From positions 1,922,001 through 1,986,000 of the forward strand of contig JAAXNY010000004.1 of assembly GCA_013420905.1 (NCBI GenBank): a stretch of DNA of 64,000 bases, read 5' to 3'. The position numbers and the translations under genes were made by a program. Below, piece after piece: positions 1 through 12,174 of the stretch (position 1 is its first letter; every line of letters begins with the position of its first letter). This DNA is from Collybia mongolica (lineage: Eukaryota; Basidiomycota; Agaricomycetes; Agaricales; Clitocybaceae). Below the pieces are notes generated by a model. The model was given only the letters and a program-made list of their open reading frames with translations, was not told the DNA's origin and did not search any database.

Positions 1-1
1 A

Positions 2-2938
2 CCGTGGGACCACGCGATTGAACTCGTCCGCGACGCAGAAGGGAAATCCTGCAAGGTCTACCCACTCTCAGTCGCCGAACAAGCGGAGTTGGACAAGTTC
101 CTCGAGGAGAACCTCGCCTCTGGTCGGATCCGCCCCTCCAAATCGCCAATGGCTTCGCCGTTCTTCTTTATCAAGAAGAAGGACGGTTCGCTACGCCCGG
201 TACAGGACTACCGCGTTCTCAATTCGCTGACAATCAAGAACAAATACCCACTCCCACTCATCTCCGACCTCGTCAACAATCTTCGGGGAGCGAAATACTT
301 CTCCAAATTCGACGTTCGCTGGGGATACAACAACGTCCGAATTAAGGAAGGTGATGAGTGGAAGGCCGCATTTCGCACAAACCGCGGAATGTTTGAGCCC
401 CTGGTAATGTTCTTTGGTCTCACTAACTCGCCGGCAACGTTCCAAACCATGATGAACGAGATATTCCACGATCTCATCATGGAAGGAGTGGTATGTGTCT
501 ACATCGATGATATTCTAATCTACACAAAGACACTCGCCGAACACCGCCGAATTACGAGGTTAGTTCTCCAGCGACTCCGCGAACATAAACTGTACCTGCG
601 ACTGGACAAATGCAAATTCGAGAAGACCCGAATCGAGTATCTGGGGCTCATTATCTCGGAGGGGCAGGCGGAGATGGACCCGGTCAAGGTTGCTGGAGTA
701 GCGGAATGGCCAACGCCCACGAACAAGAAGCAAGTGCAGTCCTTCTTGGGCTTCACGAACTTCTATCGGCGGTTCATTTGCGACTTCTCCCATATTGCGC
801 AGCCATTGTTTGATCTCACTGGTAAAGACGTGCCTTGGAAGTGGGGTGAGTCGGAGCAGGAGGCATTCGAAGGGTTGAAGGAAGCGGTGTCGTCTAAACC
901 GGTACTGATGTTCGCAGACGACAACCGGCTGTTTAGGGTGGAGGCAGATAGTTCGGATTTCGCGACCGGCGCAGTACTTTCGCAACTCAGCCCGGAGGAC
1001 GACAAGTGGCACCCGATCGCGTTTTCGTCAAAGAGCCTCAATGCGGTCAAGCGGAATTACGAGATACACGACAAGGAAATGCTCGCCATCATTCGCGCAC
1101 TCGAAGAATGGCGACACTTCCTTGAAGGCGCGCGACACGACTTCGAGATCTGGACAGACCACAAAAATCTAGAGTACTTCCGGACGTCCCAGAAGCTAAA
1201 TCGGAGACAGGCCAGGTGGTCACTGTACCTCTCCCGATTCAACTTCTCGCTGCACCACAAGCCCGGACGAAGTATGGGTAAGCCAGATGCGCTATCTCGC
1301 CGAGCGGACCACAGCGATGGAAGCGAGGATAACCGCGATCTAGTCCTCCTCAAACCGGAGTTGTTCACAATCCGCGCGCTGGAAGGAATGGTCGTGGAAG
1401 GAGAGGAAAGGGACATTCTGCGGGATATTCGGAGAGGCAATCGCGAGGGACATCAGGAGGAAGCGGTGGTGAAGGCAGCGCAGGAGTTGAAGAAGTCCGC
1501 AGGAAAATCGGTTCGGAGCGCAGAGTGGAGGGAAGCACAGGAGTTGCTGTATTTCCGCGATCACATCTACATCCCAAAACACGCTGACCTTCGCAGACGT
1601 ATAGTTGCGCAACATCACGATTCGCGAATTGCGGGACACGCCGGAAGATGGAAGACGTTGGAACTCGTATCGCGCAATTACTGGTGGCCTCAAATGTCGC
1701 GCTACATCGGCGAATACTGCAAGACATGCGACCTCTGTCTCCGAACAAAGGCTCAGCGTCAACTTCCAAGCGGCGAACTTAAACCGCTGCCGATTCCGGA
1801 AGGTCGCTGGGACGTCGCAAGCGTGGATTTCATCGTGGAACTCCCCGAGTCGCAAGGGCATGATGCGATCATGGTAGTGGTGGACACGGTGGGTAAACGC
1901 GCGCACTTCATCCCAACCACGACGACAATTACCGCGCTTGGATCGGCGAGGCTTTACCTCCAGCATGTGTGGAAGTTGCACGGCTTACCGAAGGCTATGG
2001 TCTCCGACCGAGGGGTACAGTTCGTGGCGGAATTCACAAGGGAGTTATATCGCATGCTTGATATTAAACTCACAGCGTCTACGGCGTACCACCCACAGAC
2101 AGACGGACAGACCGAGCGAGTGAACCAGGAACTGGAGCAGTATCTCTGGTTATTCGTCAGCGAGCAACAGGACAACTGGGTTGACCTTTTACCGCTCGCC
2201 GAATTCCAGTACAATAACCACGTCCACTCCTCGACACAGCACTCGCCGTTCTTCCTGGACACCGGTCGACATCCACGCATGGGCTTCGAACCACAGACCG
2301 CACCATCCCGGCTGGAAACCGCGAACGAATTCCGCGACCAAATGAAGGACACCCTCGAGGAAGCCCGCGCCGCATTAGCCAAAGCCAAGGACGAGATGGC
2401 AATGTACTACAATCGCCACCGAAACCCAACACCCGACTACCAGGTTGGAGACCGGATGTATTTGGATTCGCGCGACATTCGTATCACTCGACCGTTGCAG
2501 AAACTGGCTCACCGCTACATCAGGCCCTACCCCATCGAAGCCAAGGTTGGATCGCACGCCTACCACCTCAAACTTCCACCGGCGCTATCGCGCATCCACC
2601 CGGTCTTCCATGTTGTCAAACTCCTACCCGCGCCGCATGACCCAATACCCGGTAGAACGGTCACCGAAGTCCCTGAACCCACTCTCATAGACGGCGAGGT
2701 ACATTATGAGGTTCAGGAGATCATGGACAGCCAGATTTACAGGAACAAGCTGCAGTACCTGATCGCCTGGAAGGGCTACAGCTACGAACAGAACACCTGG
2801 GAACCTGCCGACAAGGTGAATGCGGACGAGTTGGTCGCCGAATTCTACAGACGCAACCCCGGAGCACCGCGACTCGTACAACGCGTCCAATTCGCACAGA
2901 TCCCGTTCCAACGCCAGCGTGAAGACACGCGAACCTAG
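2..2938 (+). CDS. Ty3/gypsy chromovirus pol polyprotein (gypsy-1), 5' end outside window
   Basis: Retrotransposon polyprotein that copies and integrates the element. The frame is already open at base 2 and reads the WDHAIEL and KVYPLS motifs that precede gypsy RT, so an ATG at 89 is not the real start. In order: reverse transcriptase with YIDD at 500-511; RNase H (TDHKNLEYF region); integrase zinc finger (paired His then CKTCDLC); integrase core with SVDF, VSDRG and the DGQTERVNQ block; and a C-terminal chromodomain (YEVQEIMDSQ to WKGYSYEQNTWEP) at about 2705-2870. Chromodomains of this type are known to steer chromoviruses to chromatin marks. The frame has no internal stop across 979 codons, unlike gypsy-2 at 36.5 kb, so this copy is young or under constraint. 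It ends 11 bp before the 3' LTR. Protease and gag must lie upstream of the window. Confidence 0.95.
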   Translation, partial: PWDHAIELVRDAEGKSCKVYPLSVAEQAELDKFLEENLASGRIRPSKSPMASPFFFIKKKDGSLRPVQDYRVLNSLTIKNKYPLPLISDLVNNLRGAKYFSKFDVRWGYNNVRIKEGDEWKAAFRTNRGMFEPLVMFFGLTNSPATFQTMMNEIFHDLIMEGVVCVYIDDILIYTKTLAEHRRITRLVLQRLREHKLYLRLDKCKFEKTRIEYLGLIISEGQAEMDPVKVAGVAEWPTPTNKKQVQSFLGFTNFYRRFICDFSHIAQPLFDLTGKDVPWKWGESEQEAFEGLKEAVSSKPVLMFADDNRLFRVEADSSDFATGAVLSQLSPEDDKWHPIAFSSKSLNAVKRNYEIHDKEMLAIIRALEEWRHFLEGARHDFEIWTDHKNLEYFRTSQKLNRRQARWSLYLSRFNFSLHHKPGRSMGKPDALSRRADHSDGSEDNRDLVLLKPELFTIRALEGMVVEGEERDILRDIRRGNREGHQEEAVVKAAQELKKSAGKSVRSAEWREAQELLYFRDHIYIPKHADLRRRIVAQHHDSRIAGHAGRWKTLELVSRNYWWPQMSRYIGEYCKTCDLCLRTKAQRQLPSGELKPLPIPEGRWDVASVDFIVELPESQGHDAIMVVVDTVGKRAHFIPTTTTITALGSARLYLQHVWKLHGLPKAMVSDRGVQFVAEFTRELYRMLDIKLTASTAYHPQTDGQTERVNQELEQYLWLFVSEQQDNWVDLLPLAEFQYNNHVHSSTQHSPFFLDTGRHPRMGFEPQTAPSRLETANEFRDQMKDTLEEARAALAKAKDEMAMYYNRHRNPTPDYQVGDRMYLDSRDIRITRPLQKLAHRYIRPYPIEAKVGSHAYHLKLPPALSRIHPVFHVVKLLPAPHDPIPGRTVTEVPEPTLIDGEVHYEVQEIMDSQIYRNKLQYLIAWKGYSYEQNTWEPADKVNADELVAEFYRRNPGAPRLVQRVQFAQIPFQRQREDTRT

Positions 2939-2949
2939 AAGGGGGGTAA
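2939..2949 (+). other. Polypurine tract of gypsy-1
   Basis: A purine run (AAGGGGGGTAA) lies between the pol stop and the first base of the LTR. This is the standard plus-strand primer position in LTR retrotransposons. Gypsy-2 has the same arrangement on the other strand at 37004-37016. Confidence 0.8.
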
Positions 2950-3397
2950 TGTAAGGGGAACTCCATTTCTGCCTTACTTCGCCGATCTAGCCTTACTTCG
3001 CCGAATCTCACTCCGCCGACTTCTACTTCGCCGATTCGCGACTCAGTCATCCCGCCGACTTACGATACAATTTCTCTGCTTACTTCGCGCTCACTCAATT
3101 ACATTCACTACATCGCACGTTCATTACCTACGCCCACACGCACCCCCACTCTCTACTTCGCGCGCAGTTCGCCGCCGGACTTCGCACTTGTTTGGACTAT
3201 CAAGGGCACGGTCACGTGACCTTCGCTAGCCCAACGTGTGTCGTCGTACCGCACCGGGAACGTGTATTTAATGTAGTACTAGGTATATAGCACACCCCCC
3301 CTGATGGAGGCTCCTCAGAGTATTCTCTTAGGATCCCCTCCTCAGCGTCGGCCCGCTCTACTAAGTTCGCGCGCACTCCACCGGAGTTGCCCTTACA
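2950..3397 (+). repeat. 3' LTR of gypsy-1 (448 bp)
   Basis: Starts TGTAAGGG and ends CCCTTACA, a perfect 8-bp terminal inverted repeat with TG...CA ends. It contains a TATA-like stretch (GTATTTAATG, near 3262) followed by a pyrimidine-rich region with repeated ACTTCGCCGA motifs near its start. The right flank is GAGTC, part of a copia-A LTR, so the 5-bp target duplication expected upstream of this element is GAGTC (outside the window). Confidence 0.9.
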
Positions 3398-3803
3398 GAG
3401 TCCCCAGTTTCTTACTCAGGACTCCAGCTCTAGGCTTCCACCTTTAACAGGTTATGGGCCCTGCACTCTAAGAGCTCTAGTTCAAGTATACAACTCACCA
3501 GTGCCATTTTTGCACCCTCTGTTCACATTTTTTGCCTTTATAGTGTGTTGCACCCCCTTTAGTTACAAGGGCATCCAACTTTTGGGACCATACTCTTCAG
3601 TGGGTTGGTTTTCATCCTACCTAGGAAATATCCCAGTAATCATCCTGGTGATCCTGGAGGTGCTACAATTGGGATTGCTCAGTAGTTACAGTAGAATACT
3701 CTCAGCACTCCTTTCCTGCACACACTCCTGAAGGCTCAACTTGGAACCCTGCCCTTTGTTATTTTCAAGGGAACCTGGTTGTATTCCTGTTGATACAAAT
3801 TTG
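3398..3803 (+). mobile_element. Copia-A fragment: end of 5' LTR plus untranslated leader
   Basis: Bases 3398-3449 are the last 52 bp of a copia-A LTR (ending CCTTTAACA). From 3450 comes a primer-binding site (GGTTATGGGCCC) and an untranslated leader nearly identical to 44688-45040. The start is cut by gypsy-1 and the end by the LTR of a second, reverse-oriented copia-A at 3804. The element does not resume downstream, so it is a fragment broken by two later insertions. Confidence 0.85.
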
Positions 3804-4017
3804 TGTTAAAGGTGGAAGCCTAGAGCTGGAGTCCTGAGTAAGAAACTGGGGACTCCAGAACGAGCTACTCTACACCTATATACCTGTAGGAACAATAGTA
3901 GAGTACAATAAACAATGGAACAATAGAACAATGGAACAATAGAACAATAGAACAATAGAACAATGAAAGAAGCAAAACAGCACCAAGCTAAGCTATATAT
4001 ACAGGTCAATTCTAACA
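3804..4017 (-). repeat. 3' LTR of reverse-strand copia-A copy b (214 bp)
   Basis: Reads TGTTAAAGGTGG...AATTCTAACA on the plus strand; the element reads right to left. Same 214-bp length as the LTRs at 44474 and 51547. It carries a run of TTCTATTG-like 8-mers whose copy number varies between LTR copies. Confidence 0.9.
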
Positions 4018-4088
4018 TACCCCCCTGACCTGGTGCATCTCAATAAGAGTTACCAAAATCAAAATAGAGTAGTCAGAAACAAAACCAT

Positions 4089-7000
4089 TCAGGGTTTAAT
4101 ACCCATCATCTCCCTGCAGTATTGAACCTTGGGGAGTGTAACAGCCTTGGTAAGAATATCTGCCACTTGAGCTGTTCCAGGAATGTGATAAGTAGAAATA
4201 ATTCCACTTTCCACTTTTTCCCTTAGCCAGAATAGTCTGGTGTCAATATGTTTCATTCTTCCATGGTGTTCTGGGTTCCTGGTCACATTTAATGAAGACA
4301 TATTGTCAATCATTAAAATGGAAGAGTTTTGAATAGGATACCCAAGTTCTTGCATCAGACTTCGCATCCAGAGGATCTCTTTGCCTGCCTCCACAGCAGC
4401 AACATACTCCGCTTCAGTGGTGGACAGTGTAACAATTGGTTGCAGTTTGCTGCTCCAGCCTATTGCTCCTCCCCCCAAAATTGTGACATATCCACCAGTA
4501 GAGTGCCCAGTGTCCACACAGTCTGCATGAGAGGCATCACAGTATGTCTTGAACTCCAGTGGTTCACCATTTGCCTGGTAGGTCAACTTGTAGTCCATGG
4601 TGGCCTTGCAATATCTGAGCATATGCTTTGCAGCAGCCCAATGCTTAGGACCAGGATTAGAGTTATACCTTGCAAGCTTGGCTACACCTGCAGCTAGATC
4701 ACCTCTAGTCATACTGACAAGATATTGAAGTGATCCAACAAGACTGAGATATGGGACATTTCGCATTTCCTCCCTTTCTGCATCTGTCTGTGGGCACATT
4801 GACTGGGATAGAATAAGTCCTGGGGTCATAGGAGTGCTGATGGGATTGCAGTCTGTCATGTTGTACTTTTCCAGCATGTCCACAATGTACTGTCTCTGGG
4901 AGAGGGCAATGGTGCAATTTGGACGATCTCTGATGATTTCCACACCCAATAGGAACTGAGTGGGCCCAAGGTCACGAAGTTTGAAGTGTCTGGACAGCTC
5001 CTTGACTGTTCTGTCAATTTCTGCATTGGATTTTGAAGCCAGAGTGATATCATCAATATAGATGGGGACAATGATCTTGACTTCTCCCTTTACATACAAG
5101 TAAATGGAGCGGTCAGATTCAAGTCTGGTGAATCCCATGCTATCAAGAACACCATGTAGCTTCTTGTTCCACTGCCTGGCAGCCTGTTTGAGTCCATAGA
5201 GCGATTTCCTGAGCTTTAAAACCTTGTTTCCAACCACATAACCTGGAGGAGGACGCATATAAATGTCTTCTTCCAGATCTCCATTGGGGAAAGCAGAGGT
5301 GATGTCCACAGAGCGCAGTTCCATGTCTTCCATTGCAGCAATAGCCAGAATCAATCTCAGAGCGGCTGGGCGAAATGTAGGTGCAAAGACTTCATTATAG
5401 TCAATGCCAGGATGTTGTGCACATCCCTTTGCCACCAGTCTTGCCTTGTAGCATTCAACTGAGCCATCTGAATTGCGCTTGACCTTGAATACCCATCCAG
5501 AACCAATTGCCTTCCTATCTTGAGGCAGATCAATGATGTCCCATGTGCCATTCTGTGTCAATGACTCTATCTCTTCATCAACAGCCTTCTTCCACTTGTC
5601 AGCATCCTTAGACTTCATGGCAAGGTGCCAGTTCTGGGGATCTGGCTCAGGACCAAGGGCAGCACCAGCAAAGTGGACAAATTCAAATCCATCCTCATCC
5701 ATTTCTCCACATGTGAAATTAGCCTCAATATCACTATCACCATCATCCAGGACAGGCTTGGATGGCCTTACAATCCAATATTCCTGGGGAGGTCTAGTAG
5801 CCCTAGATGACTTCCTGGTGGGGAGTACAGTGCCTTTGGGAGGCTTTCTACCTCTAGGTCTAACAGGACCATCATCCAAGTCAGGATCATGTTGCTCATT
5901 GGGTAGTGGGTAATTGGCTGGATCAATGTTTGGGATTTGGACATTATGCTGGACAGGTGGTGCTTGGGCAGGGGCTTGGGCAGCAGGGGGAATAGGTACA
6001 GGGGCAGGTGCAGGGGCAGGTGCAGGACGCTTTGGGGCTGATTTTAGATTATCATCATCATTATCATCATCATACCCCCCAAAATCAGGCATATTGCTTG
6101 AGTCTGGCACTGGACTGCTATCAGGACGATTTGGACCAACAAAAATAGGTGGGGGTGGGCCAGAGGGAACAGGGACACTGCCAGATGTCTTCAGACCAGG
6201 GAAATACCGCTCATCAAACTCTGCTTTGTCTGAGATCATGGTCTTCTTGGTGGTGGGGTTGTAGAACTTCCAACCCTTGTAACCATCAGCATATCCAATA
6301 AAGACACATTTCTCCATGTGTGACTGCAGAGTCTTGCGCTTATCCTTCTGCACAAAGACATAGGAGGTGCATCCCCACACCCTGAGATGACTGATATCAG
6401 GTTTAGTTCCAAACCAGCCATAGTGAGGAGTTTTGGGTGCTACAAGTGTTGGAATGCGATTCCAGATGTGTACTTGTGCATCCATGCAATGCTCCCAGAA
6501 GGATGGGGGCAACTTGGACTCTGCAAGCATAGCAGTAATGTCATCAGATATAGTCCTGTTGGCCCTTTCTGCAACTCCATTCTGCTGTGGTGTGTTTCTG
6601 CATGTGTGTCTCCTGGTAATCCCACAATGGTCTGTGAATTGAATGAACTCCTTTGACATGTATTTGTTAGAATTGACCTGTATATATAGCTTAGCTTGGT
6701 ATTGTTTTGCTTCTTTCATTGTTCTATTGTTCTATTGTTCTATTGTTCCATTGTTTATTGTACTCTACTATTGTTCCTACAGGTATATAGGTGTAGAGTA
6801 GCTCGTTCTGGAGTCCCCAGTTTCTTACTCAGGACTCCAGGTTAGTACTCACTTATATTAGTGAATATACAAGTTTCTTACTCAGGACTCCAGCTCTAGG
6901 CTTCCACCTTTAACAGCATTCACCACCCTTGTCATCCTGCAATGTCTTGATAGTGTAGCCCTTATCCTTCCAATGGTTCTCAGCATAAGCCTTGAACTTC

Positions 7001-7232
7001 TGGAATGCCTGGAATGCCTGAGACTTTTCCTTGAGTGCCATCACTGCTCTGAAATCCAAGAAATCATCTATGAAGGTAATCCAGTAAAGTGCTCCAGAGT
7101 GCAATTTTGAAGTCATAGGACCATGCAAGTCACTGTGGATGAGTTCCAGGGGCTGTGTAGCACGATTTCCAGTAGAGGGATAGGATTTAGACGTCATTTT
7201 GCCTGCCAGACAAGCCTCACAAATAGGGTCTG
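4089..7232 (-). pseudogene. Copia-A gag-pol copy b, 5' truncated and split by a solo LTR
   Basis: Reverse-strand Ty1/copia polyprotein remains. From 7232 leftward the sequence encodes the integrase segment (HSDLHGPM, DDKGGE). It is interrupted at 6665-6915 by a forward-oriented LTR, then continues from 6659 with integrase (NTPQQNGVAERANRT), a proline/alanine-rich linker, reverse transcriptase (YIDDITLAS) and copia RNase H (TYCDASHAD, STTEAEYVA), ending at 4089. By chance an open frame runs from an ATG at 6719 inside the inserted LTR into pol, giving 876 codons; this start is not the natural one. Gag, protease and the 5' LTR are missing because the copy breaks off near 7232. It is close in sequence to the copy at 51832-55766. 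Confidence 0.9.
6665..6915 (+). repeat. Solo copia-A LTR (251 bp) inside copia-A pol
   Basis: TGTTAGAATT...CTTTAACA, flanked by GTATT (6660-6664) and GCATT (6916-6920), a 5-bp target duplication with one mutation. The uninterrupted target is visible at about 54400-54410. It is longer than its relatives because it keeps a second copy of a 22-bp unit (TTTCTTACTCAGGACTCCAG region) plus 30 bp between the copies, while having two fewer 8-mers. Confidence 0.92.
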
Positions 7233-8095
7233 GCTGGTGATACTACAGCATGCTGTATCCATACTCATATTATATAGCTCCCTGCAATTGGCAAATGGGC
7301 ATATATTATGAATAACCATACTATGGCTGTCAAAACACAACTGTTAAGGAGGTATGTACTTATATAAAAGACAGCCAAGGCCTCTTAGATTTGGTTCAAA
7401 CTTCACCATTTGTTTGCTGATAGTCTATTACTATTCACTTGATGCATTAATGTTTATCTGAGTCCTTCTTGTCCTCAATGGCCTTCTTATCATTTGATAC
7501 ATGTTTGGTTTACACCATTTTATAAACAAAACTATGTAAATGGTTGGAGCTTTATAACCTGTTATACCTACAATCTTCATAATATCACTTGAGGTAGAGG
7601 GCCATTACTGGCAGATACGAGTCCTTATGTTTTTTTTTGATTAACTTTTCTTTATACTTCTAGAACCAGCTTGTTGCAATAGAACTAGCTATCCAGAATC
7701 TCTTCAACTTTATATTACTTTTTGTTGTTGATAAGTTTGGTTCTGGAACACCTGTCAGGCATTGTCCTAGAATTAGATTGCAGCTTGACAACATGGAAGG
7801 CCTGATGGATGCACAACATGAAGATGTAATATGACCACACATTTGAGCTTGCCAAATACTTTTGCACATTTGTGAGGGGCCATGTTGCCAAGAGGCTCAG
7901 GCAGGGAGCAGTATGCATAATATGAAAAGCCATGCAGGGAAGGAATGAGTATAGAGCACTAGAGGCTTGATCACAAGTAGAGAACCCAATCCGAGTCTAT
8001 TACAAAGGTGCCCTTTCATGGAGAGGAAGGGGCACCTTATATACAGTACATTTTGGCTACATCTCAAATAACAACAGAATCTGATATCAGTAACT
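7233..8095. other. AT-rich stretch with no recognisable gene
   Basis: From the copia breakpoint to the presumed LINE-1 5' UTR. Short open frames only, with no motif I recognise. It may be old transposon or intergenic DNA. Confidence 0.5.
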
Positions 8096-8223
8096 CCATC
8101 GTTTCTTGACTTGTTACCACGACATGCACAGCCACCATCGTAGTCGTCATCGTCGTTCTACGCACCCTGCTGCCCTAGATCACCCCCGATAACACTCTAC
8201 CAACCAAGCCCCGTGCCTCTGAC

Positions 8224-10251
8224 ATGGGCAAAGACAATCCACCCGGCCGATCCCAGCGATTGGCGGAACGTGCTTCGAAACCGCTGGACATTCGCGACTA
8301 TCTTCGTGGGTCCTCCTCCCCTGCTCCATCCAGGAGCACAACTCCTCAGAGACCCCCGGGCCTCCCTACTATTGCACAATGGGTCTTCTTTTGACCACCC
8401 ACGCCTGCACCTGCATAGGAGGTGGATTCCTCCACTCCGATGGACACTGTGGCAGACGACAATACCATTACACTGTCGTCTGCCAAAGGCAAAGCCCCAG
8501 CCCCACCCCCCCAGGACCGAGAGGAAACCTTGGAGGGGGTGGAGATGAACTCCTTCCAGGAGAGCTTTGACAACCCTGCTGATGCCTTCCTCCCAACCGG
8601 TTTGAAAGAATCGGCGGAGGTGGACGTCCAGGTGGCTACCTCATTGCTCCACAACACAACAGAGCTTATGAACCTCTGGACTGAAAAGGGATATCGCGTC
8701 CCTGCACACCTCACTGACACCTTTGCCACTGAGCTCCTCCAGGTCGTATACTCGGCCTCTGAAATTGGCCTCATCCGGCATGTTGCCAATGGGACCTCTC
8801 AAGTCACCGCCCTACAACAGGTCATCGACAGCCTTCGGAGCCAGCTCCCCCCTGACGCTCCCCCTGCCCCTAAATAAGGTCCCCCTGGATCAGGGCAGTG
8901 GCCCCCCCACTCGTCCAATGCTACCTCTGACCCTGCAGGTCTCCGCAGGCCCCAAAGGAAGCTTATCCCGGCTCGGTCATCCAGACGGCCTCCGCCTCCC
9001 CCCCCTAGGCCGACCCCGGCCTTGTTTGCATCTACGGCAGCTGCTGCTGCCTCTCTCCCCCAACCTCCCCCTTCCAAGAGGAGAAAGGGCGCCGCTGCCA
9101 CGGCAGAGGGACTAGTCCAAATGGCCAAGTTGTTCCCCTCGGCTCCCAATGCATCCATCGTCCAAGCGCAACAGATTGTTGCGGGCGGGGCTGCCATCTT
9201 CCACACAAATGCTGAACGAGCCCGCGCCAACGTGAAGCGTTCCACCACCCACGGTTCCTCTCGGAAAGAAGTTGTGGTTTTTTGTTCTCCACCGGTGTAC
9301 TGGGACAACGCTCCCATTATACCAACGATCAACAGTACTCTTGGTTCTAATTGCCAAACCATCCGCGCCGTCGTGGAAACACGGAACCATCTTGGGGGTT
9401 TGTCCCTCGTCATGGACTCTGTGCCTTCCGAAGACAACCTCCAGGTCCTCTACCAGTTCTTCGACGCCAAGGCGAAGGAGGCTCGAGGGGCTGATACAGA
9501 GACACAGGTTGAGGTCGGGTCCTCCAAGACCTTCCTTCGCATTCCCAACTTCCCCTTCTTCGGTACGACCGTCACATATGACGAAACTGGGAAGCCCATT
9601 CCCATCACTCCGTTGGAGGTCAAGACTATCCTTGAAACCTGCAAATGGAAAGGTGCAATCCATCTGTACCAAGGGGCGCTCCCCTGTGTGGTCAGAAACT
9701 CCAAAACGTCAGACTCATGCACTGTGTTCTTCGACATTTATGATTCTCGTGGAGGCACCCACCTCCGCAGCCTTCGGAACAAGAGCTTCATGCTCAGGTC
9801 CCAGTCTTTGACCATCCTGCCCGCTGACAAGTGAATAGGGGTCCCTATCTGCACAAAGTGCTGGAGGTTTGGCCACCACAAGGAGGTCTGTCCCTTCAGA
9901 GCTCAACTGTGCTCCTACTGTGGCGGACCTCATGACACCCGCAATCACCATGACCTAGCGGCGTGCTGCAAGGCCACCCCCAAGGCCACCCCACCGAGAC
10001 TTGCAACACCGGCAGGTCATAAGTGCCCCCACGCCTCCCAATGCGTCAACTGTGGCCTTGCCCATGAGTCTGACGACAGGAAGTGTTCCTTTTGGAAACA
10101 CCGCTATGATGCCAAATGGCTAGCGGCCAAGTACACTGCCCAGAAGGTAGGCGACGAGCTCTTACACTTCGCACCATCTGCTAATACCCCCTTCCCCACC
10201 GTTACAGGAGACAGGCTCCAAGGACGCAGGGAGGGTACTCGAGTGTTTTGA
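8224..10251 (+). pseudogene. LINE-1 ORF1 (gag-like nucleic-acid-binding protein)
   Basis: One reading frame carries the homologue of LINE-2 ORF1 but is broken by in-frame stops near 8389 and 8413, at 8875-8877 and at 9832-9834. Start chosen at ATG 8224 (MGKDNPPGRSQ). The conserved middle (RKSTTHGSSRK-type block near 9230, then a PFFGTTVTYDETGKPIPI region) matches LINE-2. After the last stop the frame encodes three zinc knuckles (CTKCWRFGHHKEVCP, CSYCGGPHDTRNH, CVNCGLAHESDDRKC) and ends at 10251. ORF1 proteins of this type bind LINE RNA. The 9832 stop sits where LINE-2 has an Arg-containing block, consistent with CGA changing to TGA. Confidence 0.85.
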
Positions 10252-12174
10252 CAAAAAGTTACTTGATTAATGTCTAGTACAACTTGTAATGTAAATACGC
10301 TCAGAACCTACTGCCAAAATGTCGGGCGCAAACGACACTGGACAGTTGACCTGTTAGAACACCACAAGGACGTCACTGACATTCTCTTCCTGCAGGAGCT
10401 GCCATGGGCCACTGTACGGTATACAGCCTCCTTGACTGAAAAAGACGGGGTCCCCATCAGGGGACCCCCCATCCACCCGGACTGGATTCCCATGTTCCCC
10501 AAAGGGTTCAACGCTGCTGAAGATCGGCCGTGCGTCATGGCCTATGTCAACCGAGCTATCTGCTCGGTGAAACCTAAGCTCTGATCGGACATCGTTAACC
10601 ACTGCGATGTCATGCTCATCACTGTTCGAGGGCACCTTGGCCCAGTGCATTTGATGAATGTCTACTCAGATGAGAGTGGATCAGCAGTCCGATTCCTCGA
10701 AGACCACCTGGATGAGTTCCCCGATGTTAGCTATATGGGGGGTGATTTTAATTGCCCCTCAGTGCATTGGGATGTTACCCTCAATCATGAGCACCCCATG
10801 GCCAACAGGCTTATGGAGTGCGCGGCCGCCCTCAGCCTTGAGAGGGTTGCCCCCCCCTCGGGGCGGGTCACGCATCAGCCGTATAATGCGGCCCTGCGCA
10901 GCTCGGTCCTTGACCTTGTGTTTGTCCTGGCATTCCGGGGTTACACAGCTGACCTGACGATAGGTGATAAGGGTGAACCTGATCACTTTCCTCTACTCCT
11001 AGACATCCCCCTTAGGGTTGAGTTCCCCAAAGGGAAGATGTCAATCAAAATCGACTCCGAAGAAGAGACCGCTTTCCTTGCAGAAGTGTGTTCACTTCTC
11101 AGGCTCATCCAAATCCCTGACGTCTCATCAGCAGAACAAACTCAACTAGTTGCTCAGGCAATAGCTAAGGGCTTTGAAATGGCGTGGTCCCACCACGCTA
11201 AGACTAACCGGGCTTGCGCCTGGTCTAAGTCTTGGTGGGACTTGGACTGCGCCCGGACGAGGTCTGAGGCTATGAGCTCTGATCTCCCAGAGGACTGGAA
11301 GGCCTTCAAGGCCGCCACGCATAGAGCAAAACAAAAGCACTTCGACAAACACATCGACGAAATTGCTAATACTAACCTCAGACCATGGGATCTCATGGAC
11401 TGGGTGGGCCCACGCAAGACACCCCCGGTCGAGGCTATCTCATACCAAGGCGTGCCATGCAGCACCACAGAGTCACTATGGAACGCATTGCACTCCACCT
11501 TCAACTCAGCTATTGATAGGCCAATTGACCTTGACAAGCTGGGCAACGCTTGGACCTCACCCACAACGCGGGTGTGGGTCCCCTACTCTGCTGCTGAGAT
11601 GTCGGATGCCCTTTCAGGCACCTCGAATCAATCCGCCCCTGGGCCGGATCACATCTCATGGCGTCACCTTAAACGGATCACCCAAGATGACCTGTGCAGC
11701 AAACTACTCTTGTGGCTTGCAAACGCTTGCCTCTCGTCAGGCCATTGGCCTGCCGAGTTTAAAGCATCCATTACGGTGGTTATACCCAAGCTGGGTAAAC
11801 CATTGTATGACACTCCCAAGTCGTTTCGCCCAATAGTTCTATTGAACACACTGGGCAAACTTCTAGAGAAAATGTTGTCCACCAGGATGAGGTCTTTACA
11901 CTAAGCCACATAACCCGTGCGGACACACGGACTCCGCACGGAGTCCGCACGGACTCATTTGGCAGGACCGTCAGCCAGACAAGAATCCGTGTCCGCACCG
12001 AGTCCGCATCAATCCGCGTAATTTTACGCGGACACGCGGACTAGCACGGACGGACAGCTCGCAGAGTCCGCGCGGCCAGTCGATTACTAATCGGATTAGT
12101 AATATAAATTTTATTTACACAAATTATATATACTATTTGTTATTAATAACATAACATAACGGCGGTGAAAAACT

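Noticed and set aside
560..1012. Minus-strand frame of 150 codons within gypsy-1 pol
   Set aside because: Antisense shadow of an intact RT/RNase H frame; no recognisable domain.
5914..6264. Plus-strand Gly/Ala-rich frame opposite the copia linker
   Set aside because: Antisense of the Ala/Pro repeat in the polyprotein; it recurs at 53657 only because the copia copies are paralogous.
8346..8789. Minus-strand frame of 147 codons opposite LINE-1 ORF1
   Set aside because: ORF1 on the plus strand has homologous LINE-2 support; the reverse frame does not.
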